Notes: a model not told the origin generated them from the letters alone. A stretch of DNA of 64,000 nucleotides from Siphonodentalium dalli (GCA_032622095.1 CP136065.1:219892151-219956150), one strand, 5' to 3'. Positions 21,269 through 33,619 are shown, numbered from the stretch's first letter. A program made the numbers and translations.

Positions 21269-24200
21269 CTAGCAGGGTTACCCGGTGTTGCTCAGGTTAA
21301 TGTATGCTGTGGATATTTGTTGGGAATAGAGAATGCTCCTGCTTAAAGTGTTATACGTTTTCTCATAAATTGTATATTCTAATAGCATCACAAAACATGA
21401 TTATTACAGTCATGGAATATAAGTAGTGGCTCACCTTGTCAATTGTCATTGTTTATCGCGATTAATCCGTTCCACCAATAATGAAGTATTTATTTATTTA
21501 CAGCTGCGGAAACATTAGACGTTATAATATGATACATGAACATCATAAACACATTAGTTCGATATTAAAAGATGATAATTGGGTTTTGCATATTGAGATG
21601 TATCAATCAATCTAGTGGGTTGGACTAAGATCTCCAGGACACCTGGCTATCATATCTCCATGAAGATACAGATGTTTCAAAGAAATTTCCAGGTGCTCCT
21701 CTGTTCATGGTGCTATATATTGGCTAAATATTCTTAGTTTAAACGAAATATTGCTGCGCCAATATATCAGCTACATGTACCAGGCACAGAGCTAGATTTT
21801 GAGTTGTTTATGTCAGTCGATGAGTCTGTTCTAAAACCCTTGTCAGATGTCAGTATTGTTAGGATCCTGAAAAGTCTTGTGCTACTAACTGCATTTTCTT
21901 GTATATCAGAAGAAACTATATTTGACTGCACACTGTGACCACTATTTTTGAACAGGCCTTCCATATCTCTTGACAAATTGTAACTTTTTGTGGAAACTGT
22001 ATTGAATGGAACAGACTAATTTTTTTTATTATATATATATGCAATCCTCTGACGGTTCGAGGTCTCTCAGTTTGCACGAATATATGTATCTCTTCAATAG
22101 AATGATAAATATACGTTTAATACTTCTTCTAGTTATCTCTTTTTGCTAGCTCATTGTGTGAATGCCTTGATTGCCATTCCCATATAAATATGACTGTTAA
22201 GAAGATATAATTGTTCAAGTGACTTATGTGGGTCACCATATGTCGGGGTTGTGAAGTGTGAACGCCCAACTACTTAAAATGATATGGAGATGGCCTGGTG
22301 ACTGTATATAACTTATATGTGGATATCGGCGAATAGCAATCTTATCAATGATAGTGCATATCCGCTCGCCATCCGTGATGCAAACGACACCAAATGTGAT
22401 TTAATTCATGGTATATCATTAGAGAAAAACGTGTATGAATTTGGTGGAATTTGGTTTATTAAATCAATTGTTGATGCAACGCTGACTCGAACAACACCAT
22501 ATTGCGAAGGTGATTATGTATTCGTTTGGTGGAAATCAGCGACAAAACTATTTCACCATATTTTTTAAATTTCCCCTCCCACCAACAGCGTCATTTTAGA
22601 AAGTTTTAACCCGCACCATTATCTTCCTTGTAAAAAGTTACCCCTCTTAGAACGCCTTGGTGCCATCTCGATTGTACCGCGTGAAGTTATATATAGAACG
22701 CACACAGACAGACAAAAAGACAGACAGACAGCACGATTTTATTTCTTGTATCATTTGAGAAGAACGTGTCTGAATTTGATGGTAATTGGTACTAAAAATA
22801 TTTTGTATCAGTTTTGGTGACCCTCCCGTCCCTATTTCGGACTCAAGCTGCACACGCTAAGACTCATTAGAGATTAGAGATGCATATATATGAAATTGGT
22901 GAAAATTGGCGAGTATACAAATTCGTATCAAATTTAAGGTCCCCATATCTCTCACCCATAGGGCACCAATTTGGTATATCTAAACCACACGATAAGATTC
23001 CTCGTATGACGGTGAAGAATATGTTTCAATCTGGTGGAAATCGGCACTAAACATATAGATATAATTTGTTGTGTCCCTCTCATCTCTATACACCACTGAC
23101 TCGAATGGCCCCACTTGTGACATCCTTAAACCACACGATTACACTTCTGATATCATGGAGATGATTGTTTTTAAGTTTGGTAATAATCGGCGACTAAACA
23201 ATTTTTTTTATCAAATTTGGTGCCAATCCCTTCCCTCTCCATCTCTCACCCAAACAGCAACACTATGGCGTCTTTAATCACGATTAGATTCCTCGTATCA
23301 TGGATAAGAACGTGTATCAATTTGGTGGAAATTGGCGCGAAAACAATTGTGCATCAATTTTGGTGCCCCTGTCCCTTTCAATGCAACCCTGACTCGAATG
23401 AGGCCACATTTGACGGATAAAAGCCACAACATTAGACTCCTCATACCGTGGGGATGATGTTGTATAAGTGTGGTGGCAATCGGCGACATATTATCAAATT
23501 TAGTGCCCACCCCCTCCCAATCTCTCATCCAAAAACAACAGTTTGGCGTTGTTAAATCGCACAATTAGATTCCTTGTATCATGAAGAAGAATATATATCA
23601 ATTTGGTGGAAATTGGCGCTAAAATTAGTTTTATCAATTTTTGTGCCCCTCTCCCCTTCCGTTCATCCCTGACTCAAACGACGCCACATTTGACATATTT
23701 AAACCACACCGTTGGATTCTTCATATCATGGTGATGATTATATGTAAGTTTCGTGGCAATCGGTGAGAGAAAAAAAATCTGCCCCCCCCCCCTTCCGGGT
23801 GTAATTTTTGTGTCCCTGTCATATCTATACACCACTGACTCGAATGGCCCCACTTGTGACATCCTTAAACCACACGATTACACTTCTGATATCATGGAGA
23901 TGATTGTTTATAAGTTTGGTAATAATCGGCGACTAAACAATTTTTTTTATCAAATTTGGTGCCAATCCCTCCCCTCTCCATCTCTCACCCAAACAGCACC
24001 ACTATGGCGTCTTTAAATCACGATTAGATTCCTCGTATCATGGATAAGAACGTGTATCAATTTGGTGGAAATTGGCGCTAAAACAATTGTGCATCAATTT
24101 TGGTGCCCCTGTCCCTTTCAATGCAATCCTGACTCGAATGAGGCCACATTTGACAGATAAAAGCCACAACATTAGACTCCTCATACCGTGGGGATGATTT

Positions 24201-24843
24201 TGTATAAGTGTTGTGGCAATCGGCGACTTATTATCAAATTTAGTGCCCACCCCTCCCAATCTCTCATCCAAAAACAAAAGTTTGGCGTTGTTAAAACGCA
24301 CAATTAGATTCCTTGTATCATGAAGAAGAATATATATCAATTTGGTGGAAATTGGCGCTAAAATTAGTTTTATCAATTTTGGTGCCCCTCTCCCCTTCCG
24401 TTCATCCCTGACTCAAACGACGCCACATTTGACATATTTAAAGCACACCGTTGGATTCTTCATATCATGGTGATGATTATATGTAAGTTTCGTGGCAATC
24501 GGTGAGAGAGAAAAAATCTGCCCCCCCCCCTTCCGGGCACCCCTGACGCGAACGGCGTGACTTTTGCCATAATTAAACCACGACATTAGATTCCTCATAT
24601 TATGGGGATGATTATATATAAGTTTGGTGGCAATCGGCGACAAATTATTTTTCTGCCCCTCCCCCTTTTCGGCCCCTGACAACAACGGCGTCACTTTAGA
24701 AAATTCTAACCCCGACCATTATCTTTCTCGTAAAAAGCTACTCCTAGTAGACCCCTTTGGCATCATCTAGATGGTCCCCTGTGAATTTCTATAAAACACA
24801 GACAGACAGACAGACAGACATTCGCAAATATAGATATAGAAGA
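21269..24843 (-). mobile_element. Non-autonomous Helitron-like element with internal minisatellite
   Basis: Read on the minus strand, the right end is TC followed by TTCTATATCTATATTTGCGA and a (TGTC)n run. The left end is a hairpin (ACCTGAGCAACACCGGGT), then AACCCTGCTAG followed by T. TC at the 5' end, CTRR with a nearby hairpin at the 3' end and insertion before T are the established Helitron signature. The core (about 22300-24750) is a degenerate tandem repeat of about 110-130 bp (CAATTTGGTGGAAATTGGCG, GACTCGAA.GGCGCCAC-like). No Rep/helicase is present. The adjacent portion 21600-22020 is shared with 43320-43800. Confidence 0.6.
23063..24541. repeat. 739-bp tandem duplication inside the Helitron-like element
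   Basis: Positions from about 23063 recur 739 bp later with few changes (CACCACTGACTCGAATGGCC at 23091 and 23830; the C run followed by TTCCGGG at about 23780 and 24521). A larger unit has thus been copied on top of the short-period minisatellite. Confidence 0.8.
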
Positions 24844-25734
24844 TGACTGGGTTTTTTTTAAACGGGCGTATAGAGTTGAACAACTTGTCAAAATATTATC
24901 CCCAAAATATGCCATTTATATACATCATATGATGTTAGCGATGTCACCCTAAGTCAAGTTGTCCTGATAATGTGCTATGATGCGGTTAGGTCCTGTTGAA
25001 TTATTATTATATCTTTATTTCCTCCAGTATATGAAGATTTATAAAGCATGTAACAAATAATTTTTGGCGGTGTTCCGATAATCTGAACATATTCAGGAAA
25101 AGCCGTTATGCGTATCAAACATTCAAAAACATATCTATTGCGAAATATTTTTATACTGGTTGTACTAGTTGTTTGAAAATCTACTATAATCAAGATGGTT
25201 ATTCACGTCGTTTTAGAACGACGTGAATTACCAGGATAGGCAATATTATTTTTTCAAAATTATATATGTTCTTGAATGTTCCATACACACACTGTTTTGT
25301 TCTCAAATCGCTCGGATTAGCCAAACACCGCTAAATGACAACTTTAGAAAAAATGACGGTATACTTTATCGTAACGCCATCAGCTATTCAGCAGGTCCAC
25401 CAGCATCATGTCATATTAGCAGGACCACTTGACCAGGGGTGGGTGTTTGGATGATCTGAACAAATCGAACAAAAGCCACAATGTGCATAAAATACTAAAA
25501 AAAAATACAAAAAAACAAACAAACTCATGTAAAGTGTGAAATATTTTAATAATGTTTGTGTTCATTTATGCGAACCGGCCATAATTGAGATGGCTATCCT
25601 TGTCGTTTGGACAATTATTTAAAAAATATTTATGTTCTTGAATGTTTCGTACAAATACTGGCTTTTGTTGAAATCGGCATATGCGACAACTTTAGAAAAA
25701 CCAAAGCTATGTATTATTAACAGCATCATAGCCA
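24844..25734. other. Intergenic; perfect short hairpin and early 29-bp monomers
   Basis: ATTCACGTCGTT at 25201 and AACGACGTGAAT ending at 25228 form a perfect 12-bp stem with a 4-base loop. Diverged 29-bp monomers occur at 25380-25430. No genes were seen. Confidence 0.5.
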
Positions 25735-27700
25735 TTTAGCAGGACCCACCAGTATCATAGCAATTCAGCAGGATCCACCAGCATCATAGCAATTCAACAG
25801 GACCCACCAGCATCATAGCAATTCAACAGGACCCACCAGCATCATAGCAATTCAGCAGGACCAACCAGCATCATAGCAATTCAACAGGACCCACCAGCAT
25901 CATAACAATTCAGCATGACCCACTAGCATCATAGCAATTCAGCAGGACACACAAGCATCATAGAAATTCAGCAGGACCCACCAGCATCATAGCAATTCAG
26001 CAGGATCCACTAGCATCATAGAAATTCGGCGGGACCCACCAACATCATAGTAATTCAGCAGGACCCACCAGCATCATAGCAATTCAGCAGGACCCACTAG
26101 CATCATATCAATTCAGCAGGACACACTAGCATCATAACAATTCAGCAGGACCCACCAGCATCATAGCAAATGCCAATTCAGCAGGGCCCACAAGCATCAT
26201 AGCAATTCAGCAGGACCCACCAGCATCATAGCAATTCAGCAGGACCCACCAGCATCATAGCAATTCAGCAGGACCCACTAGCATCATAGCAATTCAGCAG
26301 GACACACAAGCATCATAGCAATTCAGCAGGACCCACTAGCATCATAGCAATTCAGCAGGACCCATCAGCATCATAGCAATTCAGCAGGACACACAAGCAT
26401 CATAACAATTCAGCAGGACACACAAGCATCATAACAATTCAGCATGACCCACTAGCATCATAGCAATTCAGCAGGACACACTAGCGTCGTAGCAATTCAG
26501 CAGGACACACAAGCATCATAGCAATTCAGCAGGACACACAAACATCATAGCAATTCAGCAGGACACACAAGCATCATAACAATTCAGCATGACCCACTAG
26601 CATCATAGCAATTCAGCAGGACCCACTAGCATCATAGCAATTCAGCAGGACACACAAGCATCATAGCAATTCAGCAGGACACACCAGCATAATAACAATT
26701 CAATAGGACCCACTAGCATCATAGCAATTCAGCAGGACCCATCAGCATCATAGAAATTCAGCAGGACCCATCAGCATCATAGCAGATTAGCAGGACCAAC
26801 CAGCATCATAGCAATTCAGCAGGACCCATCAGCATCATAGCAATTCAGCAGGACACACTAGCGTCATAGCAATTCAGCAGGACACACAAGCATCATAGCA
26901 ATTCAGCAGGACACACAAACATCATAGCAATTCAGCAGGACACACAAGCATCATAACAATTCAGCATGACCCACTAGCATCATAGCAATTCAGCAGGACC
27001 CACTAGCATCATAGCAATTCAGCAGGACACACAAGCATCATAGCAATTCAGCAGGACACACAAGCATCATAGCAATTCAGCAGGACACCCCAGCATCATA
27101 GCAATTCAGCAGGACACACCAGCATAATAACAATTCAATAGGACCCACTAGCATCATAGCAATTCAGCAGGACCCATCAGCATCATAGAAATTCAGCAGG
27201 ACCCATCAGCATCATAGCAGATTAGCAGGACCAACCAGCATCATAGCAATTCAGTAGGACCCATCAGCATCATAGAAATTCAGCAGGACCAACCAGCATC
27301 ATAGAAATTCAGCAGGACTAACCAGCATGATAGCAATTCAGCAGGACCCATCAGCATCATAGAAATTCAAAAGGACCCATCAGCATCATAGCAGATTAGC
27401 AGGACCAACCAGCATCATAGCAATTCAGCAGGACCCATCAGCATCATAGAAATTCAGCAGGACCAACCAGCATCATAGAAATTCAGCAGGACCCACCAGC
27501 ATCATAGCAATTCAGCAGGACCCACCAGCATCATAGCAATGCAGCAGGACTAACCAGCATCATAGAAATTCAGCAGGACCAACCAGCATCATAGAAATTC
27601 AGCAGGACCAACCAGCATCATAGAAATTCAGCAGGACCCATCAGCATCATAGAAATTAAGCAGGACCAATCAGCATCATAGCAGATTAGCAGGACCATTT
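25735..27700. repeat. 29-bp minisatellite, about 67 copies
   Basis: The unit contains AGCAATTCAGCAGGACCCAC and CAGCATCAT (29 bp). Variants (ACACAAG, CATCAG, CAACCAG; AGCAGATTAGC) are ordered: a block around 26480-26820 recurs around 26855-27240 with two extra units. This shows block-wise amplification. Confidence 0.92.
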
Positions 27701-28649
27701 AAACAGGGGTGGTTACATTCTAAAACTCATGCTGTATATATATTGGTGTAGTTTGAGGTCAGGATATTTCGCGTCGCCTATAAAAGTCTGTAAAACATCA
27801 CTACTAAAAATAACATGGAGAAACAGGGGTGGGGGGGGGGGGTGAAAAAATTCCGGGGTGGGTGGGTGGTCAAAGCCACCAACAAGCAATTTTTTCCGCA
27901 ACTAAAAAAATAATTTCCTGCTTGTTTTTTAGTGTTTTGGCAATGAGTTGGGCTTCAAAACCACTTTGGATGAGAGAAATAATGTAATTCTAACTGTAAA
28001 CTGACTGCAGGCAGTTATCGTGTTGTATTTTGTTGCAAATTTTGAAATCCAAGATGGCCGCTGGCAGCCATGTTTATTTGGCCGAATGACCTCAAAATGA
28101 CTCATTCCTATTTACATGTCCATGTTAACATCCATGATAAATAGTATGCACAGAAATTCATATACAGCTATTTACAGTGAATTCCCCCCCCCCCCGCAAA
28201 TCTCTGTTTTAGTGTTAAAAGGGGGGGGGGTGGGTGTAAAAAGATGGTCGGAAAAAACTGCCGAAAACGGAAAAAAATTTGGGTGGGTACAAAAAATGAT
28301 CGAAAGAAAATGCCATACGTGCCTGAAATTGTTTTCCGACCCCCCCCCCCCCCCCCCCCCGGGAGAAATAGAAAAACTTTGCTCTTTTCTTATATTCATT
28401 ATTGATATATCGTTCTCAAATAACGAAATTTCACGCTTTAAACCATTGTTATGTAAACAAAACTGTTACAGTGATTTTATTAACAAACTTCGCTAATCGT
28501 GTAGTATATTAAAATATTCTAGTTTGAATGTGAATTTCAGAATATTTTTAGAATACTTTGACCTTTTCCAATGATTACCGTCAAGTTTTGATTAAACTGT
28601 GGTATCTTATTGGACTAATTGGATTTTTTTTGCTAATGTAACAGTAATG
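27701..28649. other. Intergenic with long G/C runs
   Basis: G or C runs lie at about 27829-27842, 28186-28196 and 28340-28360 (21 C). CCAAGATGGCCGC at 28050 resembles a YY1-type motif. The 126-codon plus frame at 28116-28496 spans two C/G runs and is not credible as a gene. Confidence 0.5.
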
Positions 28650-28651
28650 TT

Positions 28652-29146
28652 TACATAGCAATGATTTCGACATACGAAATCCAGTCGTAAGTCGGGATTT
28701 TTTTTTACCATGTGCCAATGCATTCTCTTATATATGCGAGTCGACCATAGGTCGCCTCGCATATATAAGAGAATGCATTGGCCTAACAATTTTTTTAAAT
28801 AAATGTTTCTTACAATTTTTAGGACATAAAAAAAACAAAAAAACATCCATTACCCTGCAGGGAGCCCCACACATATATAGAAGCATATAGAATAGTGTCG
28901 TCTGCTCATGTTTGTCTGGGGCTCTATATGGGTGAAATTATAAAATTGTTAAAGAATACAAGAAAAAATTATTAAAATTGTAAAAAATTGTTAGGCCAAT
29001 GCATTCTCTTATAAAAACAAATTAGATTTTTGAGACAATGCAAATTTTTTGAGATTGGGTGGGAGAAAATGCATTGGCACAGGGTAAAAAAATCCCGACT
29101 TACGACTGGATTTGATATGGCGGGTCACATATCAATGATTTCGACA
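28652..29146. mobile_element. Inverted-repeat element containing the CCAATGCATTC hairpin
   Basis: Outer arms GATTTCGACATACGAAATCC...CGTAAGTCGGGATTTTTT (from 28660) and AAAAAAATCCCGACTTACGA...(to about 29145) are inverted. Inside sits one full hairpin of the 3830-family module (28713-28780) and a second, disrupted one. The TTAA ends of the 3830 family are absent, so the module is carried by a different set of ends. Confidence 0.6.
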
Positions 29147-29238
29147 TACGATATCCTCATTATTGGAGAATTATGAATAATGTAAATAAGAACAAGGTCA
29201 ATCTATTTTTTCATGTACTTGTCGATGATATGTACACT

Positions 29239-29736
29239 AATGCTCTAATTAATCGACATATTAACGCCGAGAGCTTTCCGATGAATGGCAACAAGCCATA
29301 TTTCCGACTAAATCCTGAAAAGTTACCCATAATTCTGCTGTGGTTCTGCATTTATGGGTTCAACTTGAACTAATTGCAACACCATGTTTCTTACCAGGAA
29401 TAATAAGAGAAATGAAGGACTTAACCACAGCAGAATTATGGGTAACTTTTCAGGATTTAGTCGGAAATATGACGAGAGCTTTCCGATGAATGGCAACAAG
29501 CCATATTTCAGACTAAATCCTAAAAAGTTACCCATAAATCTGCTGTGGTTCTGCATTTATGGGTTCAACTTGAACTAATTGCAACACCATGTTTCTTACC
29601 AAGGAATAATAAGAGAAATGAAGGACTTAACCACAGCAGAATTATGGATAACTTTTCAGGATTTAGTCGGAAATATGGCTTGTTGCCATTCATCGGAAAG
29701 CTCTCGGCGTTAAGAGGTCGATTAATTAGAGCATTA
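29239..29736. mobile_element. Fold-back MITE with internal duplication
   Basis: The ends AATGCTCTAATTAATCGAC and its inverse (GTCGATTAATTAGAGCATT) extend inward through GAGAGCTTTCCGATGAATGG. That phrase recurs directly at 29269 and 29474, so a 205-bp unit is tandemly duplicated inside. TTAACCACAGCAGAATTATG is complementary to CATAATTCTGCTGTGGTT, making smaller nested palindromes. Confidence 0.7.
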
Positions 29737-30285
29737 CTGTAGTTGTTTTACAAACTTTTATGTTATTTCGCATGCACCCAATTTGAAGGCATTAAATCCC
29801 TTTAATACACAGAAGACATATCCGGAAACTTTGTATGTGTCAAACTCGCCATATTTATCGATTGGGACACGAGCACTATATTACTCTGCGGTAGGCACAC
29901 CTTCGCACTCCTGTGTGGTAACTATATAACTTGGGTAACACTTTTATTTGATGAGTGTGATGCGATGCAAGCATGAACCCGATTCTTTGAAAATCTTATG
30001 AGCAAACCCGGACACGGGTCATCTGTTTGTTTGGAGAGTAGATTTTATATATACTAAAATACGGTGCATTGATAACGGGTATTAACATAAAGTTAAGGAA
30101 CCCGAACCATAAGGGAAATACTCAAATCACCCAAAAGAAGACCACCCATTTGGTATATTCATATGGCTGCTTTTACTGCTTCCTTCAATAACTATAACAC
30201 AATTATAAGTAATAGATCTTCGCTATCTGGTCGTGACATGTAGTGCATTCACATTTAATTCCCACCCAGTGGTGGGCTCTCAGTG
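29737..30285. other. Intergenic, nothing recognised
   Basis: No repeat or gene signal recognised. Confidence 0.35.
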
Positions 30286-30745
30286 GAAACGAAGGCCTCT
30301 CGGTGTATACACAGGCCTCTCGGTGTTCTACACATGCCTCTCGGTGTATACACAGGCCTCTCGGTGTTCTACACATGCCTCTTGGTGTATGCACAGGCCT
30401 TTCGGTGTTCTACGCAGACATTTCGGTGTTCTACGCAGACCTCTCGGTGTTCGAAGCTGGCCTTTCGGTGTTCGAAGCTGGCCTTTCGGTGTACTACGCA
30501 GACATCTCGGTGTTCTACGCAGACATCTCGGTGTTCTACGCAGACCTCTCGGTGTTCGAAGCTGGCCTTTCGGTGTACTACGCAGACCTCTCGGTGTTCT
30601 ACGCAGACATCTCGGTGTTCTACGCAGACCTCTCGGTGTTCGAAGCTGGCCTTTCGGTGTACTACGCAGACCTCTCGGTATTTTGCGCAGGCCTCTCGGT
30701 TTCCAAGCAGGCCTCTCGATATCATGCGCAGGCCCCCTCAGAGCA
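30286..30745. repeat. 21-bp minisatellite, about 22 copies
   Basis: Three unit types alternate: CTCGGTGTTCTACGCAGACC, TTCGGTGTTCGAAGCTGGCC and TTCGGTGTACTACGCAGACC (each plus one base). The unit length is divisible by three and lacks stops, so all three plus frames (158-221 codons) and one minus frame stay open. A gene is unlikely: the frames show no start context or splice signals, and the flanks are non-coding. Confidence 0.88.
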
Positions 30746-31261
30746 ATTTGCCTTTTTGACGAAAATACTTTTCGTACAAAATTATTATAGGGAAGAACAT
30801 ATCGACAATTTTTCAGTTATTAGTTATAGATCTGACGGTACCCAGTTCGACCGTGGGCCATATGTGGTTAATGCAGTACAATATGGCGTGCACCAACACA
30901 TGTGGTAGGGAAACATTTTCTCAACATGGGCATTCTGGTGGGTTTTATGGTGTCTATAGGCATACCTTGTTGTACTTTCGATTTGAATTCGCTGCCATTA
31001 CATTCCGCTTCAAAAATGTCAATGTTACAATATATGTCAAGAAATTGCAGAATGCCCATTTTGGGAAACTGTTATGGGTCACAATGCCCCCAGATGAACA
31101 GGACTTTTATCTAAGTTTATTAATTTTCACTTTCTCTGTGTCCAGCGCCTTTTCGATAGTTCGCACCCTGGGTCCTTGTTGAACACTGACCGGAACTGAT
31201 CAATGAGAAATTAAACTATTTTGCTGCTTTTGGCGGCTAACGATGTTCCTACATTGAGCGG

Positions 31262-31608
31262 AGATACTCCGAGATATATATATACCGAGATATACCGATA
31301 TATATATCGAGATATACCGAAATATACCGAGGTATACCGAGATATACACCGAGTTACACCGTCACATACCGATATTTATACCGAAATATACCGAGATGTA
31401 TCGAAATATACCGAGATATACCGACGTATATCGAGATATACCGAAATATACCGAGATATACCGAAATATACCGAAATATACCGAAACATACCGATATTTA
31501 TACCGAAATATACCGAGATGTATCCAGATATACCGAAATATACCGAGATATACCGATGTGTATATCGAGATATACCGAAATAAACCGAGAGATACCGAGA
31601 TATATCGA
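31262..31608. repeat. TATACCGA-rich simple repeat, copy A
   Basis: Roughly 10-bp units GATATACCGA / AATATACCGA with occasional ATATTTATACCGA. The plus frames encode YTEIYRDIPK-type strings, a by-product. Confidence 0.9.
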
Positions 31609-31754
31609 TGTTATCATGTTTTTACTCTTTCACAAATCTCCAATATATTTTCATTCAATAATCCTGTTGATGTATTCACTTCAGCTCACGAATCTGAGTT
31701 CTCTTCGATATTAATTTTTTTTGCTGTCTGTATTCGTCCCATGCCCCTGTGTCC

Positions 31755-31991
31755 TTAGCTGTTGTCCATCTTTCGTTCTGTCTCAGTAACTATAGTAACT
31801 TGTTGTTCATCCATGGTAGTTCCGCTTATTCCTTTTCGCCAATGTTGGCACCCTGCTTGTTCATTAATCTTTCTGACAGTTATTCTTGTTAATGTTTCCC
31901 ACGTGGTGTTGAGGTCCACACCTAGTGTCAATGCGGTAATCTCTTCACCCAGTTTATCCATGTCTGTTAATACGTTGGGGATGGTATGCAA
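31755..31991 (-). pseudogene. Coding-like relic, copy A (unidentified)
   Basis: The minus frame reads IPNVLTDMDKLGEEITAL, then TTWETLTRITVRKINEQAG and so on. Copy B (41600-41830, minus) keeps HKLHAIPNVLTDMDKLGEE and ITWETFKEELSERLMSKQG in one frame. Comparison shows copy A has a frameshift after WETL. Amino-acid composition looks like a real helical protein rather than random DNA. The source is not recognised: a transposon polyprotein or a captured host exon are both possible. Confidence 0.35.
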
Positions 31992-31999
31992 TTTGTGAC

Positions 32000-32643
32000 A
32001 ATCATATCATGGGCATAGATCTATGTCCCCTGACCAGGGGAATGTCATGTGATAGGCGCCTTTGACATTGATATGACATAAAGGGGGACTAATAAATTAT
32101 ATGATCAAGAACGAGTGTTTATTATCAGTCCAGAAGGTATGTGGGGGAACATAGGTACACGACAGTAAAATAACACAGGGAATGTCACACGGGATAGGTT
32201 CTGTAGACCTCTAATGATTTAAAGAGGTACTAAGAATTAGCAACACAGAGCGTTTATTATCAACTTAAATGATATATGTAACTTTATCCGGAGAGTCATG
32301 CAATATGTGCTGTCTACCAGGGGAATGTCATGATATGTGCCTTTGACCTCAGGTGAATTAAAGGTGACTAATAAATTATATGATCAACAAAGACGTTTAT
32401 TAGCAGCCCAGAAGATATGTGGGAATGACGCGGGAAATGTCACGGGATAGGTGCTGTTGACTCCAAATGATTCGAAGAGGCACTATTACTTAGCAATAAA
32501 GAGCGTTTATTATCGATATATGTCACTGTTCCGGAGAGTCATATAATAGTTGCCCCAGGTGACTAATAATTATTTAAAATGACTTAAAGGGCCACTAATA
32601 AATTACGTATTCTTCACACGAGCAACGCCGTGTACCCAGCTAA
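32000..32643 (+). mobile_element. Helitron-like 3' part with repeats
   Basis: Repeats of GACTAATAAATTATATGATC, GAGCGTTTATTATC and CCAGAAG.TATGTGGG occupy 32090-32600. The segment ends in a hairpin (CACGAGCAACGCCGTG), TACCCAG and CTAA before T at 32644, matching the Helitron CTRR rule. Confidence 0.45.
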
Positions 32644-33370
32644 TATACATGTACCATAAAACAGAGGATTTATGATATAGAGGATCTCCAACGAGTTATG
32701 TTGAGATATAAGATTTTATGAAACGAGTTTGATAAATTTGATTCACAACGAGTCGTAGAGGAGTTGTGCATAAAATTTATCACACGAGTTTCAGAAAATC
32801 TTATGTCCCAACACAACGATTTGAAGATCTTGTATTTCACACCAAAACAAAACTAGAGCTTTATGCCTTTTCTGACAAATCAAAATCTATAAAAGAAGCT
32901 GAAAAATGCATGTAAAATGCATATATGTACGGCGTTGGTTGAGCCGCTTCACATCCGCATACGAAAGTATTGCGCGCTCTGCATTGCGACGAAACATATA
33001 GTCCCCCAATTTGCCTCTTTGTTTTTGTGCATATGTTCGTTAGTGCAACTAAGTTGGATAACAATTGAACTCTAATGAACAAAGCAATAATTTTTGCAAT
33101 GTCTAGTATTGGTGTCAAGCGCGGCTTTTCCAAATAGTATTAATCCGCGCGGTAATATACTTGGCGCAATGCCAAGTATCACGGGAAGCACGCGGCGATT
33201 ACACACAACTGAGAGATAAGAAAATATGTAATGGATTTTTCAATGATATTATAGAGGTTTCATGTGATATATATAGATATCATTCATGATGGCTGATTTT
33301 AAACGAATAATCAGTGAACTGTCGGTGAATTGCCTGATGTTCGTTTGTGACGAAAATGTTATTGCATTCT
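32641..33370. other. Intergenic; palindromic element at about 32665-32840
   Basis: TAAGATTTTATGAAACGAGT and its near-complement (ACGAGTTTCAGAAAATCTTA) flank CACAACGAG...CTCGTTGTG-like words, a palindrome of about 165 bp. Further right ATACTTGGC/GCCAAGTAT form a 9-bp stem at about 33158. The frame at 32861-33133 (minus) has no recognised feature. Confidence 0.45.
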
Positions 33371-33619
33371 GTTATTAAAGACGGCCTCTCTCTTCCTATA
33401 ACAAGTTATATATATATATTTTTTGTGTATAAAATAATAAATATGAATCGAAGGCCCCTGTCCGGAACGCTTTCATCAATTCAAATTGATGTTATTTCGA
33501 ATTTTATAGTATAATGTAGGCCTACCTACAGGTCGAGTTTGTTCTGAGTGTAGCATGCCGGGCAACTCTATCTAAAAATTGTAACGAAAAAAATGGCCAC
33601 TTGACAAAATATAAGAAAA
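33370..33619. repeat. Diverged copy of the AAAGACGGATTACC-headed repeat
   Basis: TTAAAGACGGCCTCTCTC, AATATGAATCGAAGGCCCCT, GTCCGGAACG and AACGAAAAAAATGGCCACTT parallel the repeats starting at 49211, 50241 and 52660, at much lower identity. Confidence 0.55.

Larger units (their letters stand above)
30914..32600. repeat. Segmental duplication block 1, copy A
   Basis: It matches 41003-42560 in order: TTCTCAACATGGGCATTCTG, ATATGTCAAGAAATTGCAGA, CCAGCGCCTTTTCGATA, the TATACCGA array, TTACTCTTTCACAAATCTCC, a coding-like relic, then AATAAATTATATGATCAA repeats. Copy B lacks about 100 bp at 31160-31260 and has gained a MITE. Confidence 0.8.

Noticed and set aside
22647-24694. Minus frames with LSPIATKLIYNHPHNMRNLM-like strings
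   Set aside because: They are readings of the Helitron-like minisatellite. Stops and frameshifts occur between units.
25735-27700. CRISPR array
   Set aside because: Units are directly contiguous 29-mers with no unique spacers, and the surroundings are eukaryotic.
28050-28062. YY1-like CCAAGATGGC motif as an enhancer
   Set aside because: Similar words at 55267 and 61212 lie in unrelated repeats. A single short match is too common to call.
30243-30908. Plus-strand open frames of 158-221 codons
   Set aside because: They arise from a 21-bp repeat open in every plus frame. The non-repeat ends are ordinary AT-rich sequence.
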